From Rhizophagus clarus (taxonomy: Eukaryota > Glomeromycota > Glomeromycetes > Glomerales > Glomeraceae), in NCBI GenBank assembly GCA_015698045.1, contig BLAL01000053.1:1552501-1616500 (forward strand): a stretch of DNA of 64,000 nucleotides, given 5' to 3'. This document shows positions 1 through 13,200 of the stretch, piece after piece; the stretch's first letter is position 1; each line of letters begins with the position of its first letter. The notes beneath the pieces were generated by a model. That model was not told the DNA's origin and ran no database searches. It saw only the letters and a program-made list of their open reading frames with translations. The position numbers were made by a program, and so were the translations under genes.

Positions 1-2019
1 TTATGTTGGTGAATTATAATATTACGTATGTATACTTTCGTATGAGCTCGTCGGGGGTAATTGCTCTAATAAGTGGTTCGCTATTGTCAAATTTAACGAA
101 GCATTGAAATCTATGAGCAGAACTTCTGACTTCAATGATCATTTTTTAGAAAAAAAAAGTTTAAGCTCTCACTTTTTCGCACATACAATTCCAATTAATA
201 TCAGTAATAATTAAACTAATACGAATATTAGGCCAATATTTCTTATACTGAAATCTTAGGAAATTGGTAATTAAAAAAAGAAAAAGAAGAAATATTAAGA
301 AAATTTACTCTATCAAAAAAGGATAGAGGTGAAATACATGGTAGTAAAAATCTGGAGGAAGAATTTAAAAGCACAAGGAAGATCTAGTGATAATGATTCC
401 ATGCACGTCAAATCTTTGGATCCATTCATTTCAAACAATGCTGCAATTTACTCAATAAAGACATTGATTTATACCTTCATAACAGCGTAAAGTTGGTCTA
501 TATAAAACTCCAGATAAAGCACTTCAAAAGGTATGTTGGAGCGTAGAAAATAAATATACCTTCTGTACCAACCGTGGAGAAAATTTATGTTATATCCTCA
601 TAAATCAAGTACTGTGTATGACTGCACAAGAAGAGAGAACTGGTGATAGACAAAGGACTTCCAGGGTACCTTATTTGAACAAGACAGAGAAATAACAGGA
701 GGGATGAATCGGTTGCTTGGGCAACGATTGCTTAATATTTTAATATTCTCAACAACTTCAAGGATACCTCTCCTAATTCTCCTAGCCTTATCAATCTAAT
801 CTATCTATTCCTTCTCCTTAACCTAGTTCTAACCATCCTTCACCACAACCTGATCTAAACCTTAATGTAATCAAATGTGTCCACTACATTGTGCAAAATA
901 GAGTTATTAAGATATAAATACAATAGGCTCTAATAAACATTTAACACTGAACAACAAGATTTAGGAATTCTAACCATTAATTCTTCCAAAGATTTTAATA
1001 AAAAGAAAATGTTAAGCAGCAATAGTTGAGGATTTTAATCATCAATGTTCAATAATACAAAATAATTTAGATAATAGAGAAAATGTTCAAGCATGCATGC
1101 ATATATGCTTCTCTCACTTCATCCTATCAATTTTTATGACTACCGTTAAGCGCAATACAATAGAAGGATCGTCTTTTATCCTTAGTGAATTCTTTTTATT
1201 TAGGACAGCATCTGATCCAACTCTCAAATCCCAGTGAATGATACTGGTGCAAATACCATTACATTAACAAAAAATATGTGAATTTGATAAAATACACCAT
1301 CAAGCCTAGTTGTGCACATCAAATTGACACATGTAAACTCTAATGTCTCGTTTCTAAACAAATATTCATTTATTGGCGGTAATTCACCTATTTAGAGATA
1401 GGATATCAGAAATAGATCAAGTTATTTTTAAATCTTTCTATTTGATCTGTGATGATATATTCAAGAAGCTCTTATGGTTGATATTCCAGCTAAAATCCAA
1501 GATTAACGAATATTTTTAATATTTTTGGTAAACAAAATGAAGATGTAGAGAGCTATTCAATCAATTAACATTAGCATTAGATATTCCTTATTTCACACAT
1601 AATTATTTATTTGCTTGAATCCTTTATTCATATCTGATCGTGTATGCCGAAGCGTTACTACACTTTATTCACGTCTGATAAGATGTTTGTTTAATCAGGA
1701 AATTATTTTTTTCAAGAGGGTAATGCCTCAATACATACTGCAAGGATGGTTAAAAGTTGGAAAGAAGAAAATGATATAAATATTATTCAAGTTCGTTGAT
1801 TATTTTATTAATTAACATCCAACTATTTTATTAATTCTTATTATTGGATAAATATTTTAAAAAACTCCAATAAAAAAAATACTATAATAGAAAGTTAATA
1901 GAAAATCAATCCTTGATTTTTACTATTTGTATACTAGAACAGGAATTGTCTCTAATCAATCTGACTCATTCACCCTATTCTGAAACCACGAAATTTCAAT
2001 TATAATATGCCAACAATCA
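1..2019. other. No intact gene; A+T-rich decayed sequence
   Basis: Both strands are broken by frequent stops. A short open stretch on the + strand from about position 40 to the TAA at 212-214 reads like protein (W-F-A-I-V-K-F-N-E-A-L) and could be the end of an exon entering from outside the window, but I do not recognise it. The rest is A+T-rich sequence without a supported element. Confidence 0.4.
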
Positions 2020-2130
2020 ACTATAGCATTATTAGATAACATAAAAAAATGCCTGACGAAACTTATGGCTAATAGACTTAGCGGTCTTGCATCGAAACGC
2101 ACAATTCTAAAAAGAATCGAAAATACATGA
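2020..2130 (+). pseudogene. LINE-type reverse transcriptase fragment (relic)
   Basis: The frame starting at 2020 reads T-I-A-L-L-D-N-I-K-K-C-L-T-K-L-M-A-N-R-L-S and then runs to a TGA at 2128. This resembles the segment of non-LTR retrotransposon reverse transcriptases around the RPI-x-LL...K...NRLS motif (fingers region). The rest of the domain, including the catalytic YxDD box, is not visible on either side, so this is a short decayed fragment. The assignment rests on one motif read by eye. Confidence 0.4.
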
Positions 2131-5100
2131 TCCCCTCACATTAGTAAATTTGGTGTACAAATCGAATGTATTATTTCTGTCTATATATCAAAAGACAAAC
2201 CTGTGGAAATTCCCATACATGAGGAGTTGGATGAATTAAAGCATTGACAAATGTAGTTTCCTAAAAAATAGCTTTATAGAAAGAAAATGCATTAACTGTT
2301 AGCTTTTTAGCAATTAACATAATCAAAGAATCCTCTGATTCATTTTCAGAATCTTACATCAAGAGGACATTATTTCCCCTTTACTATGGATTATTTATTA
2401 CTATGACTCAGCTATTAAATAACATTAATTATGGTAGAGTTATCATCTCATAAAATGAGGAAGGATGGAAAATATTACACAACAATATTGAACCAAAAGT
2501 ATTATAGGATTCTTATAATAATCTTCAGGATAAATATAATTCTTTCTGATTATAATGAAGTAAAAGAATTTTACAGAGTCATAACTGTTGGGGAAATCAT
2601 CAATATAGATTATCCTACTCCCTATCATTCATTTTCATGATATTATTGGTATTTTAAAATAATTCATATATCTCATACTACAGAAATAAACACCAGCATA
2701 TATTATTCCTATTTCCTATTATTGAAGTTAGAAAATGTCCTGTATATTTGGAATGAAAATCAGCAACAAGTTTTTCGAAAGACTTTAGTAACAAATTTAA
2801 ATCAAAAAGTTCAAAAATTCAAAAAAATTCAAAAAAATGTAAATGCTACAATTTTATTAATTATCAAGAAAGTATAAGGATTGTCTTTTATATGGCATTA
2901 TAATGCAGTCATTTCCGAATTTCCAACTTTTACTATGCAAAGACAACATTTTCACACATGATTGGTATTTTGTTCAAAAAAGATTCAGGAAAAGTGGTAT
3001 ATTTTGAATGGACCAAAGAATACTTTAATGCTAAAATAACAATAAATTAATTAGATGAATTATTATTATATTTTATTTATTTATTAAACTTAATATTGGA
3101 ACAGCTATTAGTTAACCAACAATACTCATTTATTAATTAGTAAGCATTTAAAAGGGCTTTATATCCTATTCCTGATAATTAAACCCAGATTCTTGAATAT
3201 AGTTCATCTATTTGTTAGTAAACATCCAAGGACTTTAGGAAATTTCTTATATTATCTTATCCTTAATTCTTTTTTCTTCTAGCCGTTATTTGAATCTTTT
3301 TGCTACTCGCACAAAGTATATTTATATACTTGATGTATGATTGAGCCTGAATTCTTACATATAATAGAGTTTATTGATAATACTAAAAACATTCATGGAA
3401 ATCTCATAAAAACTTTTATAGACTAAAGAAAAATTTTACAATCAAAATTAAAAAAAGTAATTCCTTTAGAATAGAAATATCAGATCAATTAATTTAAAGT
3501 AGTTTGATTCAATTAGAAAGAATACTTGAAGCATCACATATAAAGATCTAACTAAATATTCTAACTTTTATGTATATTTTGAAAAACGGTTATTTTTACA
3601 AGTTTTACTTTGTTAAGTTTTATATGACAATTTATACATCAAAAAAAACGTTATTATTTAAATAATATTAATCAACAAAAAAGAAATATTGTGGATGATT
3701 TAATAAAAATATTGAATTTACACAAGAGCTCTAAGCACTTTAAAGTAGCTAATATATATCTTATCAATACCAAAGTATACAAGATCAATCACATCACTTA
3801 AAACCAGCATGAAAATTGATAATACATATCTTAATAGAAAATTATCAGAAATTATAAAAAAAAATAGCTATTATAAATATTTATGAAAAAGAAATGATAT
3901 TAGATATTTGATTGAATATGAATATTATAAAGAAAATATTGCTGCTAGTGTTGGATTTTTTTAAAGTTCATTTGGTAATTTAGAATTTATAAATCATCAT
4001 TTACGGCTGAATATGCCAAACATCAAATATATATATAATCCAGGGATAATAATTAATTATTGGCATTTTATTAAAAATGCAAAATTCTATCATTGATCAA
4101 CTAGTATAAATATAAGAAAACGACTTTTCTTTTTATAATGGAACATTTAAATTTTTTTAAAATCAATAACCATTCTTACAATCATGAAATCCATTATAAT
4201 TTCAAACAATCCGCACTTTTTTTTGGGAATTCGGAGAGAAGAAAACAATATCTATACTATACAGATATTTGTAATAGACTAATAGTAGAGTATGAAAAAC
4301 CTTTCCATTTAATGGTAGTACCTTTTTTACATCAGAAATCGTCTATCTAGGTCTTCTCTTTAATCTTGATTGGTTCCAACCATTCACCTACATGCAATAC
4401 ACTGAATACAGTACTGGTGCTATTTATACATTTATATGTAACTTTCAAGATCAAAAATAGATAAACCTGAAAATATTATATATTTGGATCTTTTACCACT
4501 TCTTTTACCAGGACCAAAGAGATGGATTAGAATGTATTAATTATTTTATTATAAACAAATTTTTGGAACTTTGGAAGGGTTGGAAAATACAAAAATCTAC
4601 CAGTATTCTGATGGTTTAAACATAAAGGTTGCATTAATCATCGGATCATCTAACACACCAGCTACATAAAAATTGCCTGGCCATGAATCTGCAGTATGAA
4701 ATGTCATAAGCATAAGAAATGTAGCACCTATAGTGTAAGTTTCACTAGTCATTATAGAGAAAAGATAATACTTATAAAATAAATATAGTAGAATCACAGA
4801 AAAAATATGCTTTAAGAATGGTTGAAATGTAAATTCAGAGAGTTTATAGAAGATGCATTTTGTAGTTTAGATGGCTTTTCAGTGCTTGGATAGACAAGAT
4901 TTTGGCATATAGGTTTTCTAATATCACTTTAAAGAGATAGTTTTAGCTGATCTAAATTACTTTGTTTTTTATATATAAATCCAATATATTTTGTTGCAAT
5001 AGATGACTTTTTCTTGGTGTAGCAAAATGGATAATTAAACCTATTTTTGTGAACCTGAGAAAATTGAGTTTGGAATAACTTTGTGTGATACAAAATAAAA

Positions 5101-6274
5101 TGGATCATATTAAATTATCTTCTAATATTGGTCATTCAACTTTTTTTTTTATTTCGAAACTTTATAGAGCAATTTAAACTTTAACATTAAATTATGCAGC
5201 AATAGCAGTAATATTAGAACAACTGAACTATATAGATTATATGTTTTTATTTTAATTAGAAACATAATTACTAAGTTATTATTTTCATCATGACTTTATT
5301 ATTGAAAAGAGGAACTTTTGCGAACTACATTAATAGTGGCGTTTACTAAACTATTTTTTGAGTAAATAAATATATGGATCATTTTTCCTTTCCTATTTTT
5401 TCTTTCTTCAAAGGAAGCAGAGGCTATCTTATTTTTTTTCACCCTTATGAAGGTAACTTTGAGCATGTATTCAGGATGTCTGCTATGTTAGAAATTTGGA
5501 GAATAGAATTAAATCAGCATCAACACATTATATATAATACTAATTATAAAACATTTCAAAATGCTAAAGAAATAGCTGATTGATATTCTAAAAAGTTAAA
5601 AATTATTAACAAACAATATAAAAAACAAGAGAAGTAAAAGATGACCTTTATATTTAGATAAAATAATACAAATAATAATATTAAAAATTTCTTAATTATT
5701 CATAATAATCAATTTGAAAAAAACTATAGCAATAATATATTTCTTTAATATAATAAGCATTTTAGATACTTAAAAAAATCAAAATAAAAATATTAAATTA
5801 ATATTAAAAAAAAATAAATACAGTAAAGGGATATTTGAAAAATACAAAGTTTAAATTACGGAAAAAATTAAAAAAATCTCATTTATGATAAATGGAATGA
5901 GGAAGAAAAAAAAATTGTAAAACGCAGCATGAAATACTTATAGCATTACTACAGTAATAGATAAATCCTCCTTCAGTTCTTTGTATAAGAAAAAGTTTAG
6001 TGAATTTTACATCCTTAATAAGTTTTATAAGAAAATTACCAGCAATTGTCATTTTAATTACTAAGATAACAATATCAATAATCAAAAAAATTATAATATC
6101 AACAATAATAGTCATGGATCATAGATATTATTTAAATTGGTACAAAAATTTGCTGAAGATAAAGACAACTGAAAACTTAATACTAAAAGTTATTGATAAT
6201 TATATAATCATTATAGAGAAGAAATTATTTTAAAAAAAAACCTGATAAATAACATATTTTCTTATATAACAAAT
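2131..6274. other. No supported gene; A+T-rich with short unrecognised ORFs
   Basis: Only short ORFs of 60-80 codons occur (for example 4138-4350 + and 5374-5583 +). The latter contains H-P-Y-E-G-N-F-E-H and E-I-W-R-I-E-L, which looks protein-like and may be a scrap of the transposon that leaves a MULE-like fragment just downstream. None has a recognisable domain, splice context or codon bias that I can defend. Confidence 0.4.
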
Positions 6275-6460
6275 TTGGCATTTATTATTTTTTTTTTATT
6301 CATGATTTTCTGTCCAGTATCCAATCTTCAGCATTTACAAAAAGCAGATTATTGGATAATGGATGGAACTTTCAAAACAGTGTCCACAGTATTTCAACAA
6401 ACTTGTAAAAATAGAAAGATGCATCTCTTAGCCTATATGATGCCCTCAAGAAAAAGTTGA
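6275..6460 (+). pseudogene. MULE-like transposase fragment
   Basis: The stretch reads L-Q-K-A-D-Y-W-I-M-D-G-T-F-K-T-V followed by V-F-Q-Q. The W-x-x-D-G-T-F-K signature followed by an F-x-Q element is typical of the start of the MULE/FLYWCH-type transposase catalytic domain, where the Asp of DGTF is the first catalytic acidic residue. In intact members the text then continues with a Q-L-[YF]-[TV]-I-H-like strand, which is degraded here. The ORF ends after 61 codons and no terminal inverted repeats were found nearby, so this is a broken copy. Confidence 0.5.
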
Positions 6461-6647
6461 AAGGATAGCTCCCATCTATTCCTACCCAATTTGGTGCCAG
6501 AAACTACTGTGGTCAAAGGGAATAAATGCATTTCTGAAAACCCCCATTTGTAATACTTATGCTACTCTCTTAAAGACACACGGACTATCTGCATATACTA
6601 CTTTACTACCATCTTGCTCCCGCTTATGCTAATAAACAAGATCTTGA

Positions 6648-6893
6648 AGTACAGAAAGATTATTGAATTGGGGTGAATATATTGGATTTGACGACAACAT
6701 TACACCAGACATTATACTCAAAGTATATACAGCACAAGCTCCCAAATGTGCATTCAAAATTGAGAATGGCGGACTTACACAGCCAAATCTAGAATCATGG
6801 TATAATTGCCATATTTGACATGTGATTATTGATCAAGGCTTTACGGATATTAAAGGGACGTCAGTTGCCAGAATTTTGACAGATCGGGAATGA
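6648..6893 (+). pseudogene. Degenerate coding fragment of unknown family
   Basis: One frame from 6648 stays open to a TGA at 6816-6818 and continues after it to a TGA at 6891-6893. It includes N-W-G-E-Y-I-G-F-D and, further on, A-P-K-C-A-F-K-I-E-N-G-G-L-T and L-E-S-W-Y-N-C-H-I. The composition looks protein-like and the internal TGA could be a single point change, but I do not recognise the family. It lies about 200 bp downstream of the MULE-like scrap and may belong to the same dead element. Confidence 0.3.
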
Positions 6894-8260
6894 GATCATA
6901 TGTTTATAATTATAAATATAAATAAATGCAAATAATGTCTTATAACATATTTTACAAATACGTTGAGTATTATAATAAAAAGGATATGAAGACAAGATAA
7001 AATCCTATGATAAATATAATTCTAAGTGATAAGTTGTTGATAGTGAATAATTAGGATGCAAGTAGAAAAAGATATTTTCCTCATTATTCTTATCATTATT
7101 TTCAATCTTATATTCTTTTAATCCAAAATATCTTAAAATCATTAATAGAGTTATTAAGAATGCCCAAATCCTTTTGGTTTCTTATTGTTATTATCAAAAG
7201 ACATAGTTTTATTATCAAGTACTTTAAAAATTTAAATATAATTTAAAAATTATTGGATGTACAAATTATAAGATATTAAAATTTGATCCAGCTACTTATT
7301 CTCTATTATATGAAAACTAAAAAAAGTAACATTTTTATAATATTTAATAATTTTAAATTAAAAAGATATTAGAATTGAAAGAATTAAATAAATGATGATA
7401 GTGGTACGATTTAATTATTTTATAATTTAATAATTTAGTTAAATGAAAAGTACAATCTTCTAATAATATTATTGGACATAAACACTAGCAATCAAAGAAG
7501 CAATTCAAATAAGATGTAGTAATGCTTACATGATAATTTATTAATTTAAGGCACAACATGCCTTGAGCATAATAAATAGGCGTCTCTTGTTTGTACAATT
7601 TGTACAATGATAATTATTTTATCATTCAATAAAGAGATGAAGAAACAAAATATTTTATTAATTATTATATATGGAATATTTCTTTGCTTAGACCAAAGAT
7701 TCCAAAAATATATAGATAAACTTTCATTCACTTTTAAAAAGTAAGCCAATAAACATAATCTTATAATTATCTATAAAAATTATGGAAAAAGAAGAACTAA
7801 TGCATGACAAAATCTTTTTTCTAGTCCTTGACTCATTGTCACGAATTATTAAATCAAAATCTTTTTTCAGTCATCGCCATGAATATGGTTTTAAGGTTCA
7901 AAAGACAGAGTCGATTGTGATCACCAAGGAAAATATTGTACTGTACAACCTTTTGTGCAAAGGAATTATTATGCACAATCCATTATATTTTTAAGATACA
8001 AAGTTTGAGCAGAGATTATGTTAACAACAATTAGAAAGCTCAGTCAAAGATATTAAATTCCATTATAAAAAAGCATTAGACACAATCATAAAATATAGGG
8101 AAAGAAGAAATTGAGTGGATATTTATACAGACGAAAGGAAAAAGATTGGATTGAAAAAGAAACACAAAATATATCTACTATTATTTTAAAAATTATACAT
8201 TTATTTTTAAATTGGACTGTCTTGATTAGTATGATTAGTTATGCTTTTAAAATCTTATAA
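6894..8260. other. No supported gene
   Basis: A+T-rich sequence with scattered stops. An ORF at 7782-7994 (+, 70 codons) has no recognisable feature and is not supported by splice context. Confidence 0.4.
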
Positions 8261-8261
8261 T

Positions 8262-8700
8262 TCTGAATTTGGATCACTTTTAACTCAAAAATGAACAATT
8301 CAACTAAAGAGTCAAAGGGCTTTGAGTAAACCAAAGAGACAAGCTGAAGAACCAAAGGGAAAGAAAAGCCACTTATAGGAACTAACCAAAAACAAACATT
8401 TCTGATAGAACTATATGTCAAATCCTTAAAAAAGATGATCTAGACGAAAATAAAGAAGCGACCGAAAAATTTTTAAAAGAAGAAAATCCAGAATTTCTAG
8501 AAAAAACGAATGGACCCTTCTATGGGCTCATGAGCATAAAATTGGACAGTAAGAAATGGAAAAGAGTACTTTTCAGATGAAAGTACCTTTACACAAATTC
8601 AATAAGGCCATCAGGCCATCAGGAGAAGGTATGATATGCAAGTAAAGAAGGTTTACATTTCAGTTAATTCACAGTAATGGAAATATTATGAGTTGTAAAA
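8262..8700 (+). pseudogene. Tc1/mariner-type transposase relic
   Basis: Read across several frames, the region matches the middle of Tc1-type transposases. A helix-turn-helix-like S-D-R-T-I-C-Q-I-L-K at about 8400 is followed by W-A-H-E-H-K near 8529. Near 8555-8600 comes a W-K-R-V-L-F / F-S-D-E-S-T-F motif, in which the Asp of SDES is the second catalytic residue of the DDE triad. At least three frameshifts and several stops separate these motifs, so the copy is dead. A TIR-like sequence lies about 350 bp downstream. No intact 5' TIR was found. Confidence 0.5.
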
Positions 8701-8948
8701 TCCACTCTCAAAGAAAAGAAAATTATGCATATATATCATGAATTATAAAATATTATCACAAACTATTGCTTATAACAAAAATTTCAAGCTCATTCTAGCG
8801 AACAGTTGGTTCGTATATTTTGTTTATAATAACGAAATTTTAAAATAATTTACTATATAAACGACGTCGTTAGTTAAACTATTAGTTTTATATTTACACC
8901 TTCTTACTTTGAGAAAAGTAACAAACCCTGCTTATCCTAAAATTAACA

Positions 8949-8964
8949 CTAACCCTAACCCTAA
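8949..8964 (+). repeat. Short interstitial telomere-like repeat (CCCTAA)
   Basis: CTAACCCTAACCCTAA, about two and a half units of the CCCTAA/TTAGGG repeat used at most fungal telomeres, sits inside transposon debris. It is too short to be a chromosome end and may be a healed-break scar or chance. Confidence 0.5.
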
Positions 8965-9055
8965 TTGAATGAAATTTATTATATAAAAATGAATCGGGAA
9001 AAATAAAAAAATTCACTATAATGAAAGTGTACTTAGTGTTTACTTATATAAACTC

Positions 9056-9076
9056 CACTATAACGAGTTTTGACTG
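9056..9076 (-). repeat. Tc1-like terminal inverted repeat remnant
   Basis: Read on the minus strand this begins CAGTCAAAACTCGTTATAG, which has the CAGT start and the look of Tc1/mariner termini. It lies on the 3' side of the Tc1-type transposase relic and may be its right end, although the expected flanking TA is not present. A diverged relative occurs near 11070-11090. Confidence 0.35.
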
Positions 9077-9587
9077 ACAATTTTAAATAATATGTTAGGA
9101 TAAAGAACTTTCTATTTGCATAATTTTTTTTCTTTTCTCCTTTTTTCTCTTTTTTACTTTATATCTAAAACTTGTAATATTAGAAAATATGACTATATAA
9201 AAAAAGATTTAATTGTTTTTATAAAATATATGTTTAATACCTAATTTTTTTATTAGAAAAAATCAATTCATTATTAAATCTATTGAAACCATATTCTTTA
9301 ATTTAAATAAAATCATCCAAAATGAAGAGTTGAATCTAAATGAAAATATTTATTATTATTAGTTTTTTATCCAATACCATTTACCATTTAATTCAATATA
9401 CTGCTCTTTAAACTTTTCATAATTCGATAATATTAATTATTATAATTTTTTTACATTACTAATTAACGATTCTTTTTGTGTATAAGTTAAAGGTTTGTCA
9501 GTCAAATTCACCTGTAAATTTTCAAACCTTTTAACTTGTATTACAAATTATGACAATAATTTATATTTTGAATACTTTTTATATAAA

Positions 9588-10287
9588 GCTATAACTAGTG
9601 CTTCGATCCGGATGAAATCCGTCATCCGGATTACACAAAAAAAAAATCCGGATTTCATCCGGATCAATCCGGATCAAATCACATAAATTTTTTATTAAAT
9701 GATGATATTTTCGTCATTTTACATATTGCTAGGTGTATCAAACCTCTAGCACTTCAACTTTGACCAAAAATTCGTAATTTCGGCCAATTTTTATGATTTT
9801 CTTAACTCGTCCCGTTTTGGCCGACATTATGCATTTTTGGCCGGAATTAAGAATTTAACTATGTGAAGGTGTTAAATATGCGGAAATAACGTTAAAGTTT
9901 TATAATTTTAACGTTCAGGAAACATTTATTTCTGTGAATTTAACGTCTCTGACATTAAATTTCATTCATTTTAGCGTCAGAGATGTTATTTCGCGGATTT
10001 AACGAGTATTTAACGTTTCTAACGTTAAAATTTAATGCCGAAGACCTTTTTTCCGCAGATTTAACGTCTTCGATGTTTACCCTAGTGTTTAATACACTTT
10101 AATATAAGAAATTTGCTTAAATTATTTTTTTTTATATTTATTTCCATCCGGATCCCGGTTCAAACCGGATACTTTTCATCCGGATTATAAACCGGATGAA
10201 AAACCGCGGATTTCGGATATCCGAAAAAAAAAAAAATCCGGATCAATCCGGATTGATCCGGATACGGATCGAAGCACTAGCTATAAC
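9588..10287. mobile_element. Non-autonomous hAT-like element with perfect 8-bp TSD
   Basis: The 684-bp element itself is 9596-10279. Its ends are inverted repeats, TAGTGCTTCGATCCG on the left and the same 15 bases as the reverse complement on the right. It is flanked by identical 8-bp duplications GCTATAAC (9588-9595 and 10280-10287). The 8-bp TSD and the TA-GTG start fit hAT-type transposons. Just inside both ends are arrays of ATCCGGAT-type self-complementary words, and the interior has repeated TTTAACGT words. There is no coding capacity, so it would need transposase in trans. The perfect TSD suggests a fairly recent insertion. Confidence 0.85.
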
Positions 10288-13200
10288 CTAAAGTAATTCA
10301 ATTTTTAATAAAATATAATTTTACAAATATAAACTAGATTACATATTATGCAACAAGATTAATACTTAATCATAATGCTTTTCATGCGTTGATCGCTTAG
10401 TCAACTTAATTTAATAGGATCGGAAAATTAAGATTGCCAACGAAGATCCAAGGATTTTTGTGTTTTGCCTCTAACGGTTCCTTTGTATTACAATTTTGCA
10501 GATAATATAGTAATTTATTGCAGCCTGAGCCGATCGATACAGCTTGTGTGATTAGCACTTTAATTTGACATTTTAAGCACTCAGTTCCTTACTGCAGTGA
10601 TGAATGAAGTTACGGACAGAAACGGATTATTACAACTCAGGAGAATCGAGTAACTTCTCATAGTACCCCTTCAAATCCAGTTATATACTGTATTTTAACT
10701 TTTAATCGTGCTCGTTGCCTAATTCTTATAAACTCTCTCTCTTTTATCATGAATCTCAGGTCCAAATAGTAGGACCAATAAATCGTCTATAGGATGTCAG
10801 TCCAGAAAAAGATGTAATATTTCGGTTTCTGATTGAAAACAGCTTACGTTTCTTAATATAGAAGTGGATTGTTTTTAAGTTCCAAAATTAATCTTAACAC
10901 TTTGTTATTCGGTGTTGCGAATTAACAGTTATGTTAATACCTTAGGCATCTTTGATATATTATGAGCCGTCAAAGGTATTTCAAAAATCTAAGAACATTT
11001 ACTTGATTTACTTGCAGAGACCAAAATAATTGAAAACATACAGTCAGAACTTAATAAGAACTCGATATAAAGTGTGATATAACGAGTTTCGCGACAAAAC
11101 AGTTTATTTATATGAACACATAAATATAAGTTTGATGTATTGTACAGTTTTTATTCAGGGTTCGTTGTATTATGTTACCGCATTTTATTGATCACGCACT
11201 TCCCAAAAAGTTACGCATAATTAAAACATTCCCATTTTTTCTCAGGAAACATAAAGTGAACAATATTAAAATCTTTTTTTTTATTTCAGAGAATTCGATA
11301 TCTTCTATCAAATAACATTAGGTTACTCTAAGCAACTGATGCAATAACGGGTTTAAATGAGAGTTCTTGACATTCGACATCGATGGCACATCATCAACAT
11401 TCAATATCCTATTCGCATTTCACACATGAGCTCCACGGTGGCCATACCTCTTGTAATCTTTGGACGCGTTTTTCACACCCCATAAAACATTTTACTACAC
11501 GACCAACAACCCTCCTATATAATCAAATCCGAAGCGTCAAAAGATTTCTCCAAAGTAAATTTTGGAAAACTCCTAACACTAGACGTTTGTTTGAAAAAGC
11601 GGGTGTAGGGAATCTATTTTCGATATAACTTTGCAAAATCTGGGAAGAAGAAGCAACCGTGATATATTAGGTCTATAATTGTCCACAAGCAGAAAGCTAT
11701 TAAAATTAACTCACGTTCCATGATTCGTGATAGTAGTACATCTGGATAGAAACCTGGAGAGAGGCAGCGTTTATAATTGATATTCTGATCAATGGATTGA
11801 ATTCAATAACAGTTGTGAGGAATCTGAAAGAAAATAATTTATTAATATAAGACTATAAGTTATCAAATAAAAATCCTGAAAATCCGCGTTTCTCCATTTT
11901 TGCAATATGAATAATGAATAAGTATGTATCCTACCTTTCCGAGCCTTAACTAGCATTCGATCTGCTTCACTTGAAACTATTAATTCACTTTAGGCCTCGA
12001 ATTCACATCGCAGATGGGACATTTTTTTCTGACAAAAAACATAACAGCGCTTATACATAAACCTATCACGCTAATGATGGATCTTCCTATGAGGATTATC
12101 TTTAAAAGTTTGCAACTCGAAGTTTTGAAACATGATATGTGCTGCAACTAATGACGTGAAATGAAACAGATCTTACTCATTACTTTAACACAGGAAGGCT
12201 AATAGAAGTATTAAATAAAATTTAGTGATTGCAAGCAATACAAAAAAAATGACAAAGTAAGTTTTCATTACCAATTTAAATTCTTTCTATTCCTTTCTTC
12301 CTGTAAACTCATATAGTTTATTTCAAAATTCTCTATCAATAGATTTTACATGGTTACCCCCGATGTCAATAAAAATTCCGCATTGAATGAGTGATAGAGA
12401 CATCTTTGATTGTCGAACAAGAAGTTCGAGGGTGTTCATAACTTTTTACTACGCAGTATTGATGGGTGGCTGGGATTGAAGTTTAAAGGATTAAAAGATA
12501 CAAGTAAGTTACAAATACCTTTGTAATTTGTCTCCCACTGAATGAATCTATATATTAACATGACACTAATTTGACATCAGAACAAGAGAATAACTCAGAA
12601 CTTCTTAATGATACCTCTATTGATGGTGAGCAAAATATCACCAGCCTTGCAAAATTGAATTATGAAGTGTTGAAATGCAAATTAGAAGTCAATATTTTCT
12701 TCGACATGAAGACACGAAGGACCAAGAAGGCCTAATATGCTGAAGCTTTTCGTCCTTATATTCAGCCGTGCTTTATCATTTCTATGGTAAAATAGTCCCT
12801 ATTTCAGGCTATTGAAAATTGCAACAAAAAGACGACCACAAACGAAGGGTATTTTTAAAAGTCAAGTGACAATCAAATGTCGATTTTTATTGCGTTAACT
12901 GGACCTTCTTCATCATATAGGAGATGCCGCAATTGTTGACTTTGCTGACCCGAGATCTTTGGTAGAGCAGATTCTACTCGCTAACCCACCAAGCTGACAG
13001 TATCTGAGAGCTAAATATGATAAAGATTTGCCGCTTCTCCAAAACCTTCAATTGTCAGTGTCGAAAAATTAAAAAAGACCAAACCCTATGGTATCAAAGC
13101 CTTCTCTGAGAACTCCCATTAACAAATGATCCAACATTTATTCTATAAATTTTATCTTAAATTAATCCAATAATTCTCCTGTGTCAGTATTTATTACTTC

